Below, in pieces: positions 6,133 to 13,819 of a stretch of DNA of 13,819 bases (its first letter is position 1; each line of letters starts with the position of its first letter). Both the position numbers and the translations under genes were made by a program. Below the pieces are notes generated by a model, which did no database searches, had not been told where the DNA came from, and saw nothing but the letters and a program-made list of their open reading frames with translations. Source of the DNA: CAZQGE01 sp964592815. GTDB lineage: Bacteria > Bacillota > Clostridia > Christensenellales > CAG-917. Location: positions 1 to 13,819 of the forward strand of contig CAZQGE010000034.1 of the NCBI GenBank assembly GCA_964592815.1, read 5' to 3'.

Positions 6133-7566
6133 TTGACTTACGATTGCTTAATAATTGGCGGAGGCGTTGTTGGCACAGCCGTTTTAGACGCACTTGCAAA
6201 ATATGAGCTTGCATCCATTTTGCTTGAAGGCGGTGACGATGTATCTGTTGGCGCAAGCAGAGCTAACAGCGGAATTGTTCACGCTGGATATGATTGCGAA
6301 CCCAATACTCTAAAAGCGAAATTTAACGTTCGAGGCAATACCCTTATGTGGAAAATTGCAAACGAACTTAATGTCCCAAACAAAAAATGTCATTCTTTGG
6401 TTGTGGCACAAAAAGACCAATTTTCAAATCTTGAAGAATTGAAGAAAAAAGGTGATATGAACGGTGTCAACACCCGAATATTAGACCGCAAGCAAACTTT
6501 GGAAATTGAACCTAACGTATCCGATGATATTTGTTATTCTCTCTACGCAGAAGACGCAGGGATAATTTCACCTTATCAACTTGCCATTGCCTATGCTGAC
6601 AGAGCAATTTTGAATGGCGCAAAAATTGAGTTGGAAACAATGGTTAAAGCAATTTCAAAAAGTGCCGATGCTTTTGAAATTAACACAACAAAAGGTAAAT
6701 TTTACGCTAAAAACATAATTAACTGCGCAGGCTCTAACGGTGCGGAAATTAACTCTTTGGCAGGGGCAGAATGCTACAAAACCGAATATAGACGCGGTGA
6801 TTATTTTGTTTTGGACAACACCGAAAATAAAAATATAAAAACTGTAATATTTCCGTTGCCAACGGAGAAAGGTAAAGGTATTTTGGTTGCGCCTACGGCA
6901 GACGGAAACGTTATTTATGGACCAACCTCAGTTTTGACCAAAAACGGTGATAACGCTACCAATTTAGATGCTTTTGAAGAAATAAGAAAGAACGTGCCTT
7001 TGACATATTCAAAATGTGCCTTCAACAAATGTATTCGCACTTATGCGGGTGTGCGTACAATTATTGGCGACGACTTTGTGGTGAAACAGTCAAGCAAAGT
7101 TGAAAACTTTTATATGGCAATAGGAATCTGCTCGCCCGGGCTTTCTTCTTCTCCGGCGATAGCGGAATATCTTGAACAAGAGATAACTGCAAAGTTGGGC
7201 GCAAAATTGAAAGATAAATATGTGATAAATATGGAGAAAAAGCCACGACTTACCGAAATGTCAGCTTCAGAGTTGAACAGATTGATTGCAAAAGACGCTC
7301 GATGGGGCAAAATTGTTTGTCGTTGTGAAAAGGTTACGGAAGCCGAAATTGTTGAAGCAATTCATTCACCACTTCAAGCCACTACTGTTGACGCTGTAAA
7401 GCGCAGAACTCGTGCAGGTATGGGAAGATGCCAAGGCGGTTTTTGCGGTGCTAGGGTCGTTGAGATTTTGGCAAAAGAATTAAACATACCGTACACGTCT
7501 GTTAAAAAGGGTGCACAAGGCACAGAAATCACAAGATTTGCCGTTAAGGAGGTTCAAAATGACTGA
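6133..7566 (+). CDS. GlpA-like FAD-dependent dehydrogenase with C-terminal [2Fe-2S] domain
   Basis: The 477-residue flavoprotein has an N-terminal dinucleotide-binding motif, GGGVVG (9-14), and a DAO-type oxidoreductase fold through about residue 350. A BFD-like iron-sulfur domain follows at about 390-450, with C396 and C398 in CRCEK and C433 and C438 in GRCQGGFC. This architecture is that of the anaerobic glycerol-3-phosphate dehydrogenase subunit GlpA, which oxidises glycerol-3-phosphate to dihydroxyacetone phosphate. The next two genes overlap and look like partner subunits. The TTG at 6133 is preferred because AGGTGAT (6122-6128) is ideally spaced; a GTG at 6124 would fall inside that site. 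No glycerol kinase or uptake gene is visible, so the substrate is inferred; another 2-hydroxyacid, as for LhgO-like relatives, remains possible. Confidence 0.85.
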   Translation: MTYDCLIIGGGVVGTAVLDALAKYELASILLEGGDDVSVGASRANSGIVHAGYDCEPNTLKAKFNVRGNTLMWKIANELNVPNKKCHSLVVAQKDQFSNLEELKKKGDMNGVNTRILDRKQTLEIEPNVSDDICYSLYAEDAGIISPYQLAIAYADRAILNGAKIELETMVKAISKSADAFEINTTKGKFYAKNIINCAGSNGAEINSLAGAECYKTEYRRGDYFVLDNTENKNIKTVIFPLPTEKGKGILVAPTADGNVIYGPTSVLTKNGDNATNLDAFEEIRKNVPLTYSKCAFNKCIRTYAGVRTIIGDDFVVKQSSKVENFYMAIGICSPGLSSSPAIAEYLEQEITAKLGAKLKDKYVINMEKKPRLTEMSASELNRLIAKDARWGKIVCRCEKVTEAEIVEAIHSPLQATTVDAVKRRTRAGMGRCQGGFCGARVVEILAKELNIPYTSVKKGAQGTEITRFAVKEVQND

Positions 7567-8788
7567 TTACGACGTAGTTATAATCGGTGGTGGACCAGCG
7601 GGAATGGCAGCTGCTTTAACTGCTCAAAAAAACGGCGCAAAAACTTTGATTTTGGAACGAGATACGCGACTTGGCGGAATTTTGAACCAATGTATTCACG
7701 CTGGTTTTGGGTTGCATTATTTCGGTGAAGAAATGACAGGCCCTGAATACGCCGACAGGTTTAGAAAAGAAGTTGAAAAAACAAATATAGAAGTCAAATT
7801 GAACGCTATGGTTTTAGGGCTGTCGGAAGATAAAACCGTATCATATTTATGCCCAGAAGGCTATTTTAGCGTTAAAGCAGGCGCAGTTGTGCTTGCTATG
7901 GGGTGCAGGGAACGAACCGCTGGCGCAATCGCATTGCCTGGCACTCGTCCGTCTGGAATTTATACTGCTGGAACTGCTCAAAAACTTTGCAATATCAAAG
8001 GCTATTTGGTTGGGAAAAAAGTTGTTATTTTAGGCAGTGGAGATATCGGACTTATTATGGCGCGCCGTATGACTTTGGAAGGTGCAAAAGTTGAAATGGT
8101 TTTGGAACTTATGCCATATTCTAGCGGATTGAAACGTAACATTGTTCAATGTTTAGATGACTTTAGCATTCCAATAAAATATGCTTACACAATAACAAAA
8201 ATAGTTGGAAACCCAAATTTGACGGGGATATATTACGCGCCTGTTGACCAAAATAGAAAAGCTATTATGTCGGAAGAAAAGTTTGTTGAATGCGACACGC
8301 TTTTGCTTTCGGTTGGGCTTATTCCAGAAAATGATTTGCTAAATGGAATGAATGTGCAAATGAATGGAATAACCTCAGGGGCGGTTGTTGACGATAGTCG
8401 TATGACGTCAGTTGACGGAATATTTTCTTGCGGAAACGTATTGCACGTTCACGATTTGGTTGACAACGTTTCAGTTGAAGCTGAAACTGCGGGGTATTAC
8501 GCTTCTGAATATGCAAAAGGGAATTTTGAAAGACATAGTCAAGTAAACGTAATTGCAAAAGACGGTGTTAGATATGCATTGCCGCAAAAAATACAATGCG
8601 GACAAGGAAAAGTAAAAATCTTTTTCAGAGTTGGGGACGTTTATAAAAATTACAAAGTTGTAGCTCAAATTGGTGAAAATGTAATTTATTCCAAAAAAAG
8701 TATGATTTTGACACCTGGCGAAATGGAAAATATTACTTTGGATAAAAATGATATAACAAGCGACTTGACGTTGAGGTTGGAAAAATGA
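7559..8788 (+). CDS. NAD(P)/FAD-dependent oxidoreductase, partner of the GlpA-like subunit
   Basis: The 409-residue protein has the pyridine nucleotide-disulfide oxidoreductase layout: an FAD-binding GGGPAG (10-15), a second dinucleotide site ILGSGDIG (157-164) for NAD(P), and GIFSCGN near residue 300 closing the FAD site. No redox-active CxxC thioredoxin-reductase pair is visible. After about residue 330 there is a beta-rich tail. The gene overlaps the GlpA-like gene by 8 nt, with a perfect AAGGAGGT (7546-7553), and overlaps the DUF1667 gene by 4 nt, so the three are translationally coupled. By neighbourhood it probably passes electrons from the GlpA-like subunit to NAD(P) or another acceptor. 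That role is inferred. Confidence 0.82.
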   Translation: MTDYDVVIIGGGPAGMAAALTAQKNGAKTLILERDTRLGGILNQCIHAGFGLHYFGEEMTGPEYADRFRKEVEKTNIEVKLNAMVLGLSEDKTVSYLCPEGYFSVKAGAVVLAMGCRERTAGAIALPGTRPSGIYTAGTAQKLCNIKGYLVGKKVVILGSGDIGLIMARRMTLEGAKVEMVLELMPYSSGLKRNIVQCLDDFSIPIKYAYTITKIVGNPNLTGIYYAPVDQNRKAIMSEEKFVECDTLLLSVGLIPENDLLNGMNVQMNGITSGAVVDDSRMTSVDGIFSCGNVLHVHDLVDNVSVEAETAGYYASEYAKGNFERHSQVNVIAKDGVRYALPQKIQCGQGKVKIFFRVGDVYKNYKVVAQIGENVIYSKKSMILTPGEMENITLDKNDITSDLTLRLEK

Positions 8789-9126
8789 AGACAATTTGCA
8801 TAATGTGTCCAATGGGTTGTCCGTTGGAAATTGATGATATAAACGGAAACGTTCAAGTTACGGGGAATACTTGCAAACGTGGGCAAGTTTACGGCGTTGA
8901 GGAGTTTACACACCCAAAACGCACAATAACCACATTGGTTAAACGAGAAGGTGGCGGGGTAGTTTCTGTTAAGACGTCAGGGGCTGTGGATAAAGAAAAA
9001 ATGTTTGTTATTACCGCAGAAATAGGAAAAATTATTGCGCCTAAAAACGCCAAAATTGGCGATATTGTTTGTTCCAATGTTTTTGGTCAAGGTGTGGACG
9101 TCGTTATAACTGGTGTTCCCGATTAA
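8785..9126 (+). CDS. DUF1667 four-cysteine protein, likely third subunit of the redox trio
   Basis: The 113-residue protein has an N-terminal cysteine cluster, C5-x2-C8-x3-C12, and C30 in NTCKRG, which could hold an iron-sulfur cluster. The spacing recalls the N-terminal cluster motif of molybdopterin oxidoreductases, but no molybdenum domain is present. The family is known as DUF1667 and commonly accompanies GlpA-like and FAD oxidoreductase genes. Its ATG overlaps the preceding stop (ATGA), indicating coupled translation and probably a fixed-ratio complex. It ends the tight gene run; 185 nt of gene-free DNA follows with no clear terminator. Electron transfer is an inference from the cysteines and the neighbours. 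Confidence 0.82.
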   Translation: MKTICIMCPMGCPLEIDDINGNVQVTGNTCKRGQVYGVEEFTHPKRTITTLVKREGGGVVSVKTSGAVDKEKMFVITAEIGKIIAPKNAKIGDIVCSNVFGQGVDVVITGVPD

Positions 9127-9311
9127 AAAAATATTTTGTAAAATTGAAAGTTTAAGCAAACAAAGTCAACCAAAATTTTATGGTGCAACATTCAAAATTG
9201 GAACAGAAAAAATTGCTAAATGCGTATTTATATGGCACAATTTTGAGCAGGTTAACACTCACATATTTTTAAGTGTCAAAGAAGTTCTAAACTGAAATCG
9301 AGGGGAAAATT

Positions 9312-10862
9312 ATGGAAAAAAAACGGCTGTTTAACAAAAGACCTACTTGTTTTGCCGTCTTTTTTCTTTTATTAGGCATCTTAATTGGCGAATCGTGTTA
9401 CGGGGAATATAAACTACTTAGACTTATTCCGTTATGTTTAGTTTTTGCAAGTTTTATTATGTTGCTATCTTTCAAAAACACACGTCGTTTTGCGTATCTG
9501 CCATTGTTTTTGGTTTGCGGAATAATTTCAATATGCGCTTCAAACGACATATTTGACAGCAAAAAATATAGCGCGGTAAATTCAAATATGCAAGCTACGG
9601 TTTCAAGTGAAATTATTGTTGAAAATGATAACGCATATTTCTTTGTCGATGAAATAACTTTGGAAAACGGCATGAAACTAAAAGGAAAAGCCGTTTTATA
9701 TTGCCATATTTATTCTGAGCCTGATTATAACGCTGGTGACGTAATAAAATTGAAAGGCAACATAACTTCTATTTTGCACAACAGATTTGATACATACGGT
9801 GTGTCTTGGCGTGCAAAAAATATAAATTTCAAAATTTCAGCATTAGAAACACCAACAAAAATTGCCGAAAAATCACCCTCTTTTCCATTAAGTTTCCAAA
9901 TGCTTGTCAAAAAAATATTTTATGAAAACAGCGACGAAAACACGGCTTCCATTTGCCAAGCGTTAATTTTAGGCGATAAAAATGGAATGGATGACGGATT
10001 GTATGACAATATAAAAAATTCTGGTGTCGCACATATTCTGGCTGTAAGCGGTTTGCATATTACTGCGCTATCAACAGCTTTGTATTTTTTGCTTAATAAA
10101 TTAAAAGTTAACAAAAAATGGTCGTTTCTTATAGTTTTGGTTTTAACTTTCTTTTACGTTATGCTTTGTGGATTTACTCCGTCGTCAGTACGCGCGTTTA
10201 TCATGAGTTCAATTTTTACGTTCGGTTCAGCTTGGCGACAGAAAAACGACAGTTTAACGTCGCTTTCTTTGGCGTCGTTATTGATTTTATTTTTCCGTCC
10301 GACTGCATTGATGGAAGTAGGCTTTCTGCTTTCAGTTTTCTCAATCCTAGGAATAATTATGCTCTATAAACCTATGATGAAACCAGCAGAAAAGTTTTTG
10401 GATAAAGTCAGCCCAAAAAAACATATAGGTAAAAAATGTTTGGAAATGTGCGCGGTGTCAATTTCTACAAACGTTTATACTTATCCGTTTGTTGCATATT
10501 TTTTCAAAGCTATTCCCGTATTGTTTATTTTAACAAACTTGTTCTTAGTGCCGTACATGATGTCAATTTACATTATTCTGCTAGTTTTGACAGCCTTTGC
10601 GCTAATAACAGGGTTATATGGCACGGTGTTTATAATGAATTATTTGCTTGTTCCATTAAAAGCAATAAGCTCATTAGTTGGCAACTTATCTTTTGCAACA
10701 GCAAGCGTAAGCATCTCTGTTGTTGGAATGGTCTTTATGCCTATAATTTTGATAGTATCGTCACGTTTTATATTCTTGAAGAAGTCAAGCAAAATAGTAC
10801 TTATTTTAAGTTTGGCGACACTTTGGATTTTTATTCTTTCATTTGTGTTAATGTTTGGATAA
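9312..10862 (+). CDS. comEC: ComEC/Rec2-family membrane protein without the beta-lactamase-like domain
   Basis: ComEC forms the channel that carries single-stranded DNA across the cytoplasmic membrane during natural transformation. The 516-residue protein starts with membrane segments (about 12-30, 36-53 and 60-78), then a soluble DUF4131/OB-like stretch (about 90-180). The multi-spanning competence domain begins near 210 and contains the family motif AVSGLHI (244-250). Many Bacillota ComEC proteins are about 700-800 residues and end in a metallo-beta-lactamase-like nuclease domain; this one stops right after its last membrane segment, and no remnant lies in the 110 nt that follow. GAGGGG (9300-9305) precedes the ATG. 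No other competence gene is visible, so competence itself is not shown. The DUF1667 gene lies 185 nt upstream. Confidence 0.88.
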   Translation: MEKKRLFNKRPTCFAVFFLLLGILIGESCYGEYKLLRLIPLCLVFASFIMLLSFKNTRRFAYLPLFLVCGIISICASNDIFDSKKYSAVNSNMQATVSSEIIVENDNAYFFVDEITLENGMKLKGKAVLYCHIYSEPDYNAGDVIKLKGNITSILHNRFDTYGVSWRAKNINFKISALETPTKIAEKSPSFPLSFQMLVKKIFYENSDENTASICQALILGDKNGMDDGLYDNIKNSGVAHILAVSGLHITALSTALYFLLNKLKVNKKWSFLIVLVLTFFYVMLCGFTPSSVRAFIMSSIFTFGSAWRQKNDSLTSLSLASLLILFFRPTALMEVGFLLSVFSILGIIMLYKPMMKPAEKFLDKVSPKKHIGKKCLEMCAVSISTNVYTYPFVAYFFKAIPVLFILTNLFLVPYMMSIYIILLVLTAFALITGLYGTVFIMNYLLVPLKAISSLVGNLSFATASVSISVVGMVFMPIILIVSSRFIFLKKSSKIVLILSLATLWIFILSFVLMFG

Positions 10863-10926
10863 TCTCAAGGCGGAACGCATTTTACTTAATATGTTTTATG
10901 TCTTAAAATTTTGAATAACAATAAAA

Positions 10927-10950
10927 ACGGACACCTAAAAAGGTGTCCGT
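10927..10950. terminator. Bidirectional terminator between comEC and the GGGtGRT gene
   Basis: A perfect 9-bp stem, ACGGACACC (10927-10935) with GGTGTCCGT (10942-10950), has a 6-nt A-rich loop. The minus strand continues with TTTTTATTGTT, a good terminator for the GGGtGRT operon, and the plus strand continues with AATTTTGTAATTT, weaker but usable for comEC. The two genes converge here. Confidence 0.85.
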
Positions 10951-10972
10951 AATTTTGTAATTTATAAAAATG

Positions 10973-11977
10973 TTATTTTGCGAGAGCTTCTTGAACAGCA
11001 ACAGCGCAAGCAACTGATGCACCAACCATTGGGTTATTACCCATACCGATTAAGCCCATCATCTCTACGTGCGCAGGAACTGAACTTGAACCAGCAAATT
11101 GAGCGTCGCTATGCATTCTGCCCATCGTGTCTGTAAGACCGTATGAAGCAGGGCCAGCAGCCATATTGTCAGGGTGGAGTGTACGGCCTGTGCCGCCACC
11201 TGATGCAACTGAAAAATATTTTTTGCTATTGTCAACGCACCACTTTTTATATGTGCCTGCAACGGGGTGTTGGAAACGTGTGGGGTTGGTAGAGTTGCCC
11301 GTGATAGAAACGTCAACACTTTCCAATCTCATAATTGCAACGCCTTCTGTTACATCGTCACAGCCGTAAACTCTTACTGCGGCACGTTCACCATTTGAGT
11401 ATGCGGTTTCTTTTACAATGCTGACTTCGCCAGAATAGTAGTCCATTTTTGTTTGAACGTACGTGAAACCGTTGATACGTGAAATGATGCAAGCTGCATC
11501 TTTTCCTAAACCGTTGAGAATAACTTTCAAAGGTTGCTTTCTAACTTTATTTGCGGTTTTAGCAATTCCGATTGCGCCTTCTGCTGCCGCAAATGATTCG
11601 TGACCAGCAAGGAATGCAAAACACTTTGTTTCTTCACGGAGAAGCATAGCTGCCAAATTGCCGTGACCAAGACCAACTGAACGTTGTTCTGCAACAGAAC
11701 CAGGAATGCAGAATGATTGTAAACCTAAGCCGATAGCTTCTGCTGCATCTGCCGCTTTGATACAATTCTTTTTGATTGCGATTGCACAACCGACAACGTA
11801 TGCCCAAACTGCGTTTTCAAATGCGATAGGTTGAATACCTTTTACAATGCTTTCAACGTCAATTCCTTTTTCCGTGCAAATATTCTTTGCTTCTTCCAAA
11901 GAACCAATACCATATTCGGTAAGTGCTTTTGTAATTTTATCTATTCTTCTTTCATAGCTTTCAAATCTTATGCTCAT
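10973..11977 (-). CDS. GGGtGRT-family protein, function unknown
   Basis: The 334-residue protein carries the motif that names its family, GGGTGRT, at 260-266. The glycine-rich C-terminal half includes MAAGPASYG (272-280) and GLIGMGNNPMVGASVACAV (308-326). Nine cysteines are spread through the chain, with no clear CxxC pair; no signal peptide or convincing membrane span is seen, so it is probably cytoplasmic. Its biochemical role is not established as far as I know. The gene lies 12 nt after the NifU-like gene, and its AGGAGG site overlaps that gene's stop codon, so the two are translationally coupled and their products probably act together. The glycine-rich motif might bind a nucleotide or cofactor, but this is speculation. 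Recognition of the family is confident; function is not. Confidence 0.88.
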   Translation of the reverse strand: MSIRFESYERRIDKITKALTEYGIGSLEEAKNICTEKGIDVESIVKGIQPIAFENAVWAYVVGCAIAIKKNCIKAADAAEAIGLGLQSFCIPGSVAEQRSVGLGHGNLAAMLLREETKCFAFLAGHESFAAAEGAIGIAKTANKVRKQPLKVILNGLGKDAACIISRINGFTYVQTKMDYYSGEVSIVKETAYSNGERAAVRVYGCDDVTEGVAIMRLESVDVSITGNSTNPTRFQHPVAGTYKKWCVDNSKKYFSVASGGGTGRTLHPDNMAAGPASYGLTDTMGRMHSDAQFAGSSSVPAHVEMMGLIGMGNNPMVGASVACAVAVQEALAK

Positions 11978-11989
11978 AGTGAAATCCTC

Positions 11990-12682
11990 CTATTCTTGAC
12001 GGGGGTCAATGTATTTGGCAGCGCCTGCAAATCTGCCGTAATTGCCCGTGCATTTTTTGAGAGCCTCAGCAGCATCGATACCTTCTTTGACCATTTCCAT
12101 AAATACGCCCATTTTTACAAATTCATAGCCGATGATTTGGTCTTGTTCATCCAAAGCAATTTTGGTAACGTAACCTTCAGCCATTTCAAGGTATCTAGGT
12201 CCTTTTGAAACAGTAGAATACATTGTGCCGACTTGACTGCGAAGACCTTTTCCTAAGTCTTCCAAACCTGCGCCGATAGTAAGTCCGTCTTCAGAGAAAG
12301 CTGATTGAGTTCTTCCATAAACGATTTGCAAGAAAAGTTCTCTCATAGCTGTATTGATAGCATCGCAAACCAAATCGGTGTTTAACGCTTCAAGAATTGT
12401 TTTGCCAGTAAGAATTTCAGCCGCCATAGCAGCAGAGTGCGTCATACCAGAGCAACCCAAAGTTTCAACAAGAGCTTCTTGAATGATTCCGTTTTTGACG
12501 TTAAGTGAAAGTTTGCACGCGCCTTGTTGTGGAGCGCACCAACCAATTCCGTGTGTGAAACCGCTTATATCGCCGATTTCTTTGGCTTGAACCCATTTAC
12601 CTTCTTCGGGTATAGGGGCAGGACCGTGATTTGGACCTTTTGCCACGCAACACATTTTTTCTACTTCGTGTGAATATTGCAT
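11990..12682 (-). CDS. NifU/IscU-like iron-sulfur scaffold homologue
   Basis: The 230-residue protein contains a NifU N-terminal/IscU-like region. GACKLSLNV (54-62) and ETLGCSGMTHSAAMAAEILTG (73-93) align in pattern with the IscU segments around its first two cluster cysteines, here C56 (or C49) and C77. C106 in NTDLVCDAI might be the third. It is about 100 residues longer than IscU, with an N-terminal stretch containing adjacent C11 and C12 and a C-terminal extension after about residue 130. The start is supported by AGGAGG (12688-12693) 5 nt upstream and by a near-consensus promoter. It is the first gene of a two-gene unit with the GGGtGRT protein. Cluster assembly or binding is inferred; no cysteine desulfurase gene is visible here. 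Confidence 0.82.
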   Translation of the reverse strand: MQYSHEVEKMCCVAKGPNHGPAPIPEEGKWVQAKEIGDISGFTHGIGWCAPQQGACKLSLNVKNGIIQEALVETLGCSGMTHSAAMAAEILTGKTILEALNTDLVCDAINTAMRELFLQIVYGRTQSAFSEDGLTIGAGLEDLGKGLRSQVGTMYSTVSKGPRYLEMAEGYVTKIALDEQDQIIGYEFVKMGVFMEMVKEGIDAAEALKKCTGNYGRFAGAAKYIDPRQE

Positions 12683-12720
12683 ATATTCCTCCTAAAAAGT
12701 TGTCTTTTGATATTTATGTT

Positions 12721-12749
12721 ATTTTAACACGGCAAAGAAAAACTATCAA
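12721..12749 (-). promoter_or_regulatory. Promoter of the NifU-like / GGGtGRT operon
   Basis: On the minus strand, TTGATA (12744-12749) and TAAAAT (12721-12726) are separated by 17 nt, close to the sigma-A consensus. The start would be near 12714, leaving a leader of about 30 nt with a strong AGGAGG site. Confidence 0.65.
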
Positions 12750-12887
12750 CAAAATAAACTATAAAAAATATGCGATTACATAGCGACTTAAATAATCTGT
12801 ATAACTATTTGGTGTGCTGACTTATTAAAAAGGTTTTAAGTGGTGAGAGTGTATTGCAATAAATTGGATTTTCAACTCAAAATTCGG

Positions 12888-12916
12888 TTGCGAGCAAGAT
12901 TGCAAGGTGATATAAT
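12888..12916 (+). promoter_or_regulatory. Promoter of tyrS
   Basis: TTGCGA (12888-12893) and a perfect TATAAT (12911-12916) are spaced by 17 nt, with a start expected near 12923 and a leader of about 70 nt. This leader is too short for a T-box riboswitch, and no T-box core sequence was found anywhere in the 310-nt gap 12683-12992. Confidence 0.65.
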
Positions 12917-12940
12917 ATTTGAAATATAGCCACACATACG

Positions 12941-12992
12941 CTTTTTCGGTGTTTGGGTTGAAATTGGCAAATAAACGAAAAAGGATTTTTTT
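12941..12992 (+). promoter_or_regulatory. Leader hairpin overlapping the tyrS ribosome binding site
   Basis: CTTTTTCG (12941-12948) pairs perfectly with CGAAAAAG (12976-12983), and TTTG/CAAA can extend the stem inside. The 3' arm contains part of the ribosome binding site (AAAAAGGA), and seven T (12986-12992) run straight into the ATG. It could hide the ribosome binding site or act as a weak attenuator. The pairing is visible; regulation is inferred, and AT-rich DNA makes chance pairing possible. Confidence 0.35.
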
Positions 12993-13819
12993 ATGAACAT
13001 CATTGATGAATTGAGAGAAAGAGGACTTGTTAAACAAGTAGTTTTTGAAGATGATTTGAAAAAGCTGTTAGACAGCAGCTCGCAATCGTTTTATATTGGC
13101 TTTGACCCAACAGCAGACAGTTTGCACGTTGGACATTTTATGCAAATGATTGTGGCTAAGCGTTTGCAAGATGCTGGACACCGCCCAATAATTCTTATAG
13201 GCGGCGGCACGGCTATGATTGGTGACCCAAGTGGCAGAACGGATATGCGTTCTATGATGACGAAGGATACAATTCGTCACAACGTTGAGTGCTTCAAAAA
13301 GCAAATGGCAAAGTTTATCCGCTTTGAAGGCGAAAACCCTGCAATTATAGTTGACAACGCCGACTGGCTTTTGAACCTTAACTATATTGACTTTTTGCGT
13401 GAAATCGGTTCAAACTTTTCTGTTAACCGTATGTTGACAGCAGATTGTTACAAACAACGCCTAGAAAAAGGGCTTACATTTTTAGAATTTAACTATATGC
13501 TTATGCAATCCTACGATTTTTTGGTGCTTAACCGCAAATACGGTTGCGTGTTGGAATGTGGCGGAGATGACCAATGGTCAAATATTTTGGCTGGGGCGGA
13601 CTTAATCAGAAGAAAGGAACAAAAGGATGCGTTTGCAATTACGTTTGCCTTGTTGACAACTTCCGAGGGTATTAAGATGGGCAAAACTGCAAAAGGCGCA
13701 GTTTGGCTTGACCCAAACAAAACTGCTCCGTACGACTTCTTCCAATATTGGAGAAATATTCCTGACGTTGACGTTGAAAAGGTGTTCAGATTTTTGACAT
13801 TTTTGCCACTCGATGAAAT
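12993..13819 (+). CDS. tyrS: Tyrosyl-tRNA synthetase, 3' end beyond the window
   Basis: This class I enzyme charges tRNA-Tyr with tyrosine. The first 275 residues are present, out of roughly 400-420 in the family; the C-terminal tRNA-binding (S4-like) part lies outside. Landmarks are FYIGFDPTADSLHVGH (33-48) with the HIGH-type motif as HVGH (45-48), a GGDDQWSN segment (190-197) where GGSDQWGN is common, and the KMSKS-type loop KMGKT (228-232). The ATG at 12993 has AAAAAGGA upstream, and the reading frame is open to the window end. It is divergent from the NifU-like operon and appears to have its own promoter. No frameshift is seen. The truncation is due to the window edge, not to damage. Confidence 0.94.
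   Translation, partial: MNIIDELRERGLVKQVVFEDDLKKLLDSSSQSFYIGFDPTADSLHVGHFMQMIVAKRLQDAGHRPIILIGGGTAMIGDPSGRTDMRSMMTKDTIRHNVECFKKQMAKFIRFEGENPAIIVDNADWLLNLNYIDFLREIGSNFSVNRMLTADCYKQRLEKGLTFLEFNYMLMQSYDFLVLNRKYGCVLECGGDDQWSNILAGADLIRRKEQKDAFAITFALLTTSEGIKMGKTAKGAVWLDPNKTAPYDFFQYWRNIPDVDVEKVFRFLTFLPLDE

Noticed and set aside
9113..9295. 60-residue plus-strand frame between the DUF1667 and comEC genes
   Set aside because: No ribosome binding site, no recognisable domain, and it overlaps the end of the DUF1667 gene; AT-rich intergenic DNA is a simpler explanation.
12683..12992. T-box riboswitch ahead of tyrS
   Set aside because: No T-box core or specifier-loop structure was found, and the promoter at 12888-12916 leaves only about 70 nt of leader.
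12825..13037. Minus-strand frame overlapping the start of tyrS
   Set aside because: It is a shadow of the tyrS gene and its promoter region, without a ribosome binding site or family resemblance.

Overview
The window is AT-rich, densely packed bacterial DNA. Strong AGGAGG-type ribosome binding sites, sigma-A-like promoters and the gene content point to an anaerobic Bacillota/Clostridia-type organism, probably an uncultured lineage. A run of exactly 100 N (3633-3732) marks it as a draft or metagenome scaffold. The lineage call is inference from protein families and signals; no 16S or other taxonomic marker was read.

Layout: 1-233 holds no gene, only a candidate promoter near its right end. 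Then come secG (protein export) with a clean terminator, smpB (ribosome rescue), and a two-gene methionine unit, metY-metA, that makes homocysteine by direct sulfhydrylation. The 800-base stretch 3441-4238 has no protein gene. It holds a bidirectional terminator, a 130-bp tandem repeat interrupted by the N gap, and a tRNA-Leu(CAA) gene on the minus strand with its own promoter and terminator. Each repeat unit carries a copy of the last 21 nt of that tRNA plus its terminator.

A plus-strand run follows from a good promoter at 4182: an M20 metallopeptidase, family I inorganic pyrophosphatase, and a tightly overlapping redox trio. The trio is a GlpA-like FAD dehydrogenase with a C-terminal [2Fe-2S] domain, a pyridine-nucleotide-disulfide-type flavoprotein, and a small four-cysteine DUF1667 protein. 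It resembles an anaerobic glycerol-3-phosphate dehydrogenase complex. A ComEC-type membrane protein lacking the usual C-terminal beta-lactamase-like domain follows (9312-10862).

On the minus strand, sharing a bidirectional terminator with comEC, lies a coupled pair: a NifU/IscU-like scaffold homologue followed by a GGGtGRT-family protein. I know of no established function for this pair. Divergent from it is tyrS (tyrosyl-tRNA synthetase), cut by the window end, with a leader hairpin that covers part of its ribosome binding site.

The two stretches most worth a second look are the tRNA-derived tandem repeat at 3601-3960 and the GGGtGRT/NifU-like pair at 10973-12682.
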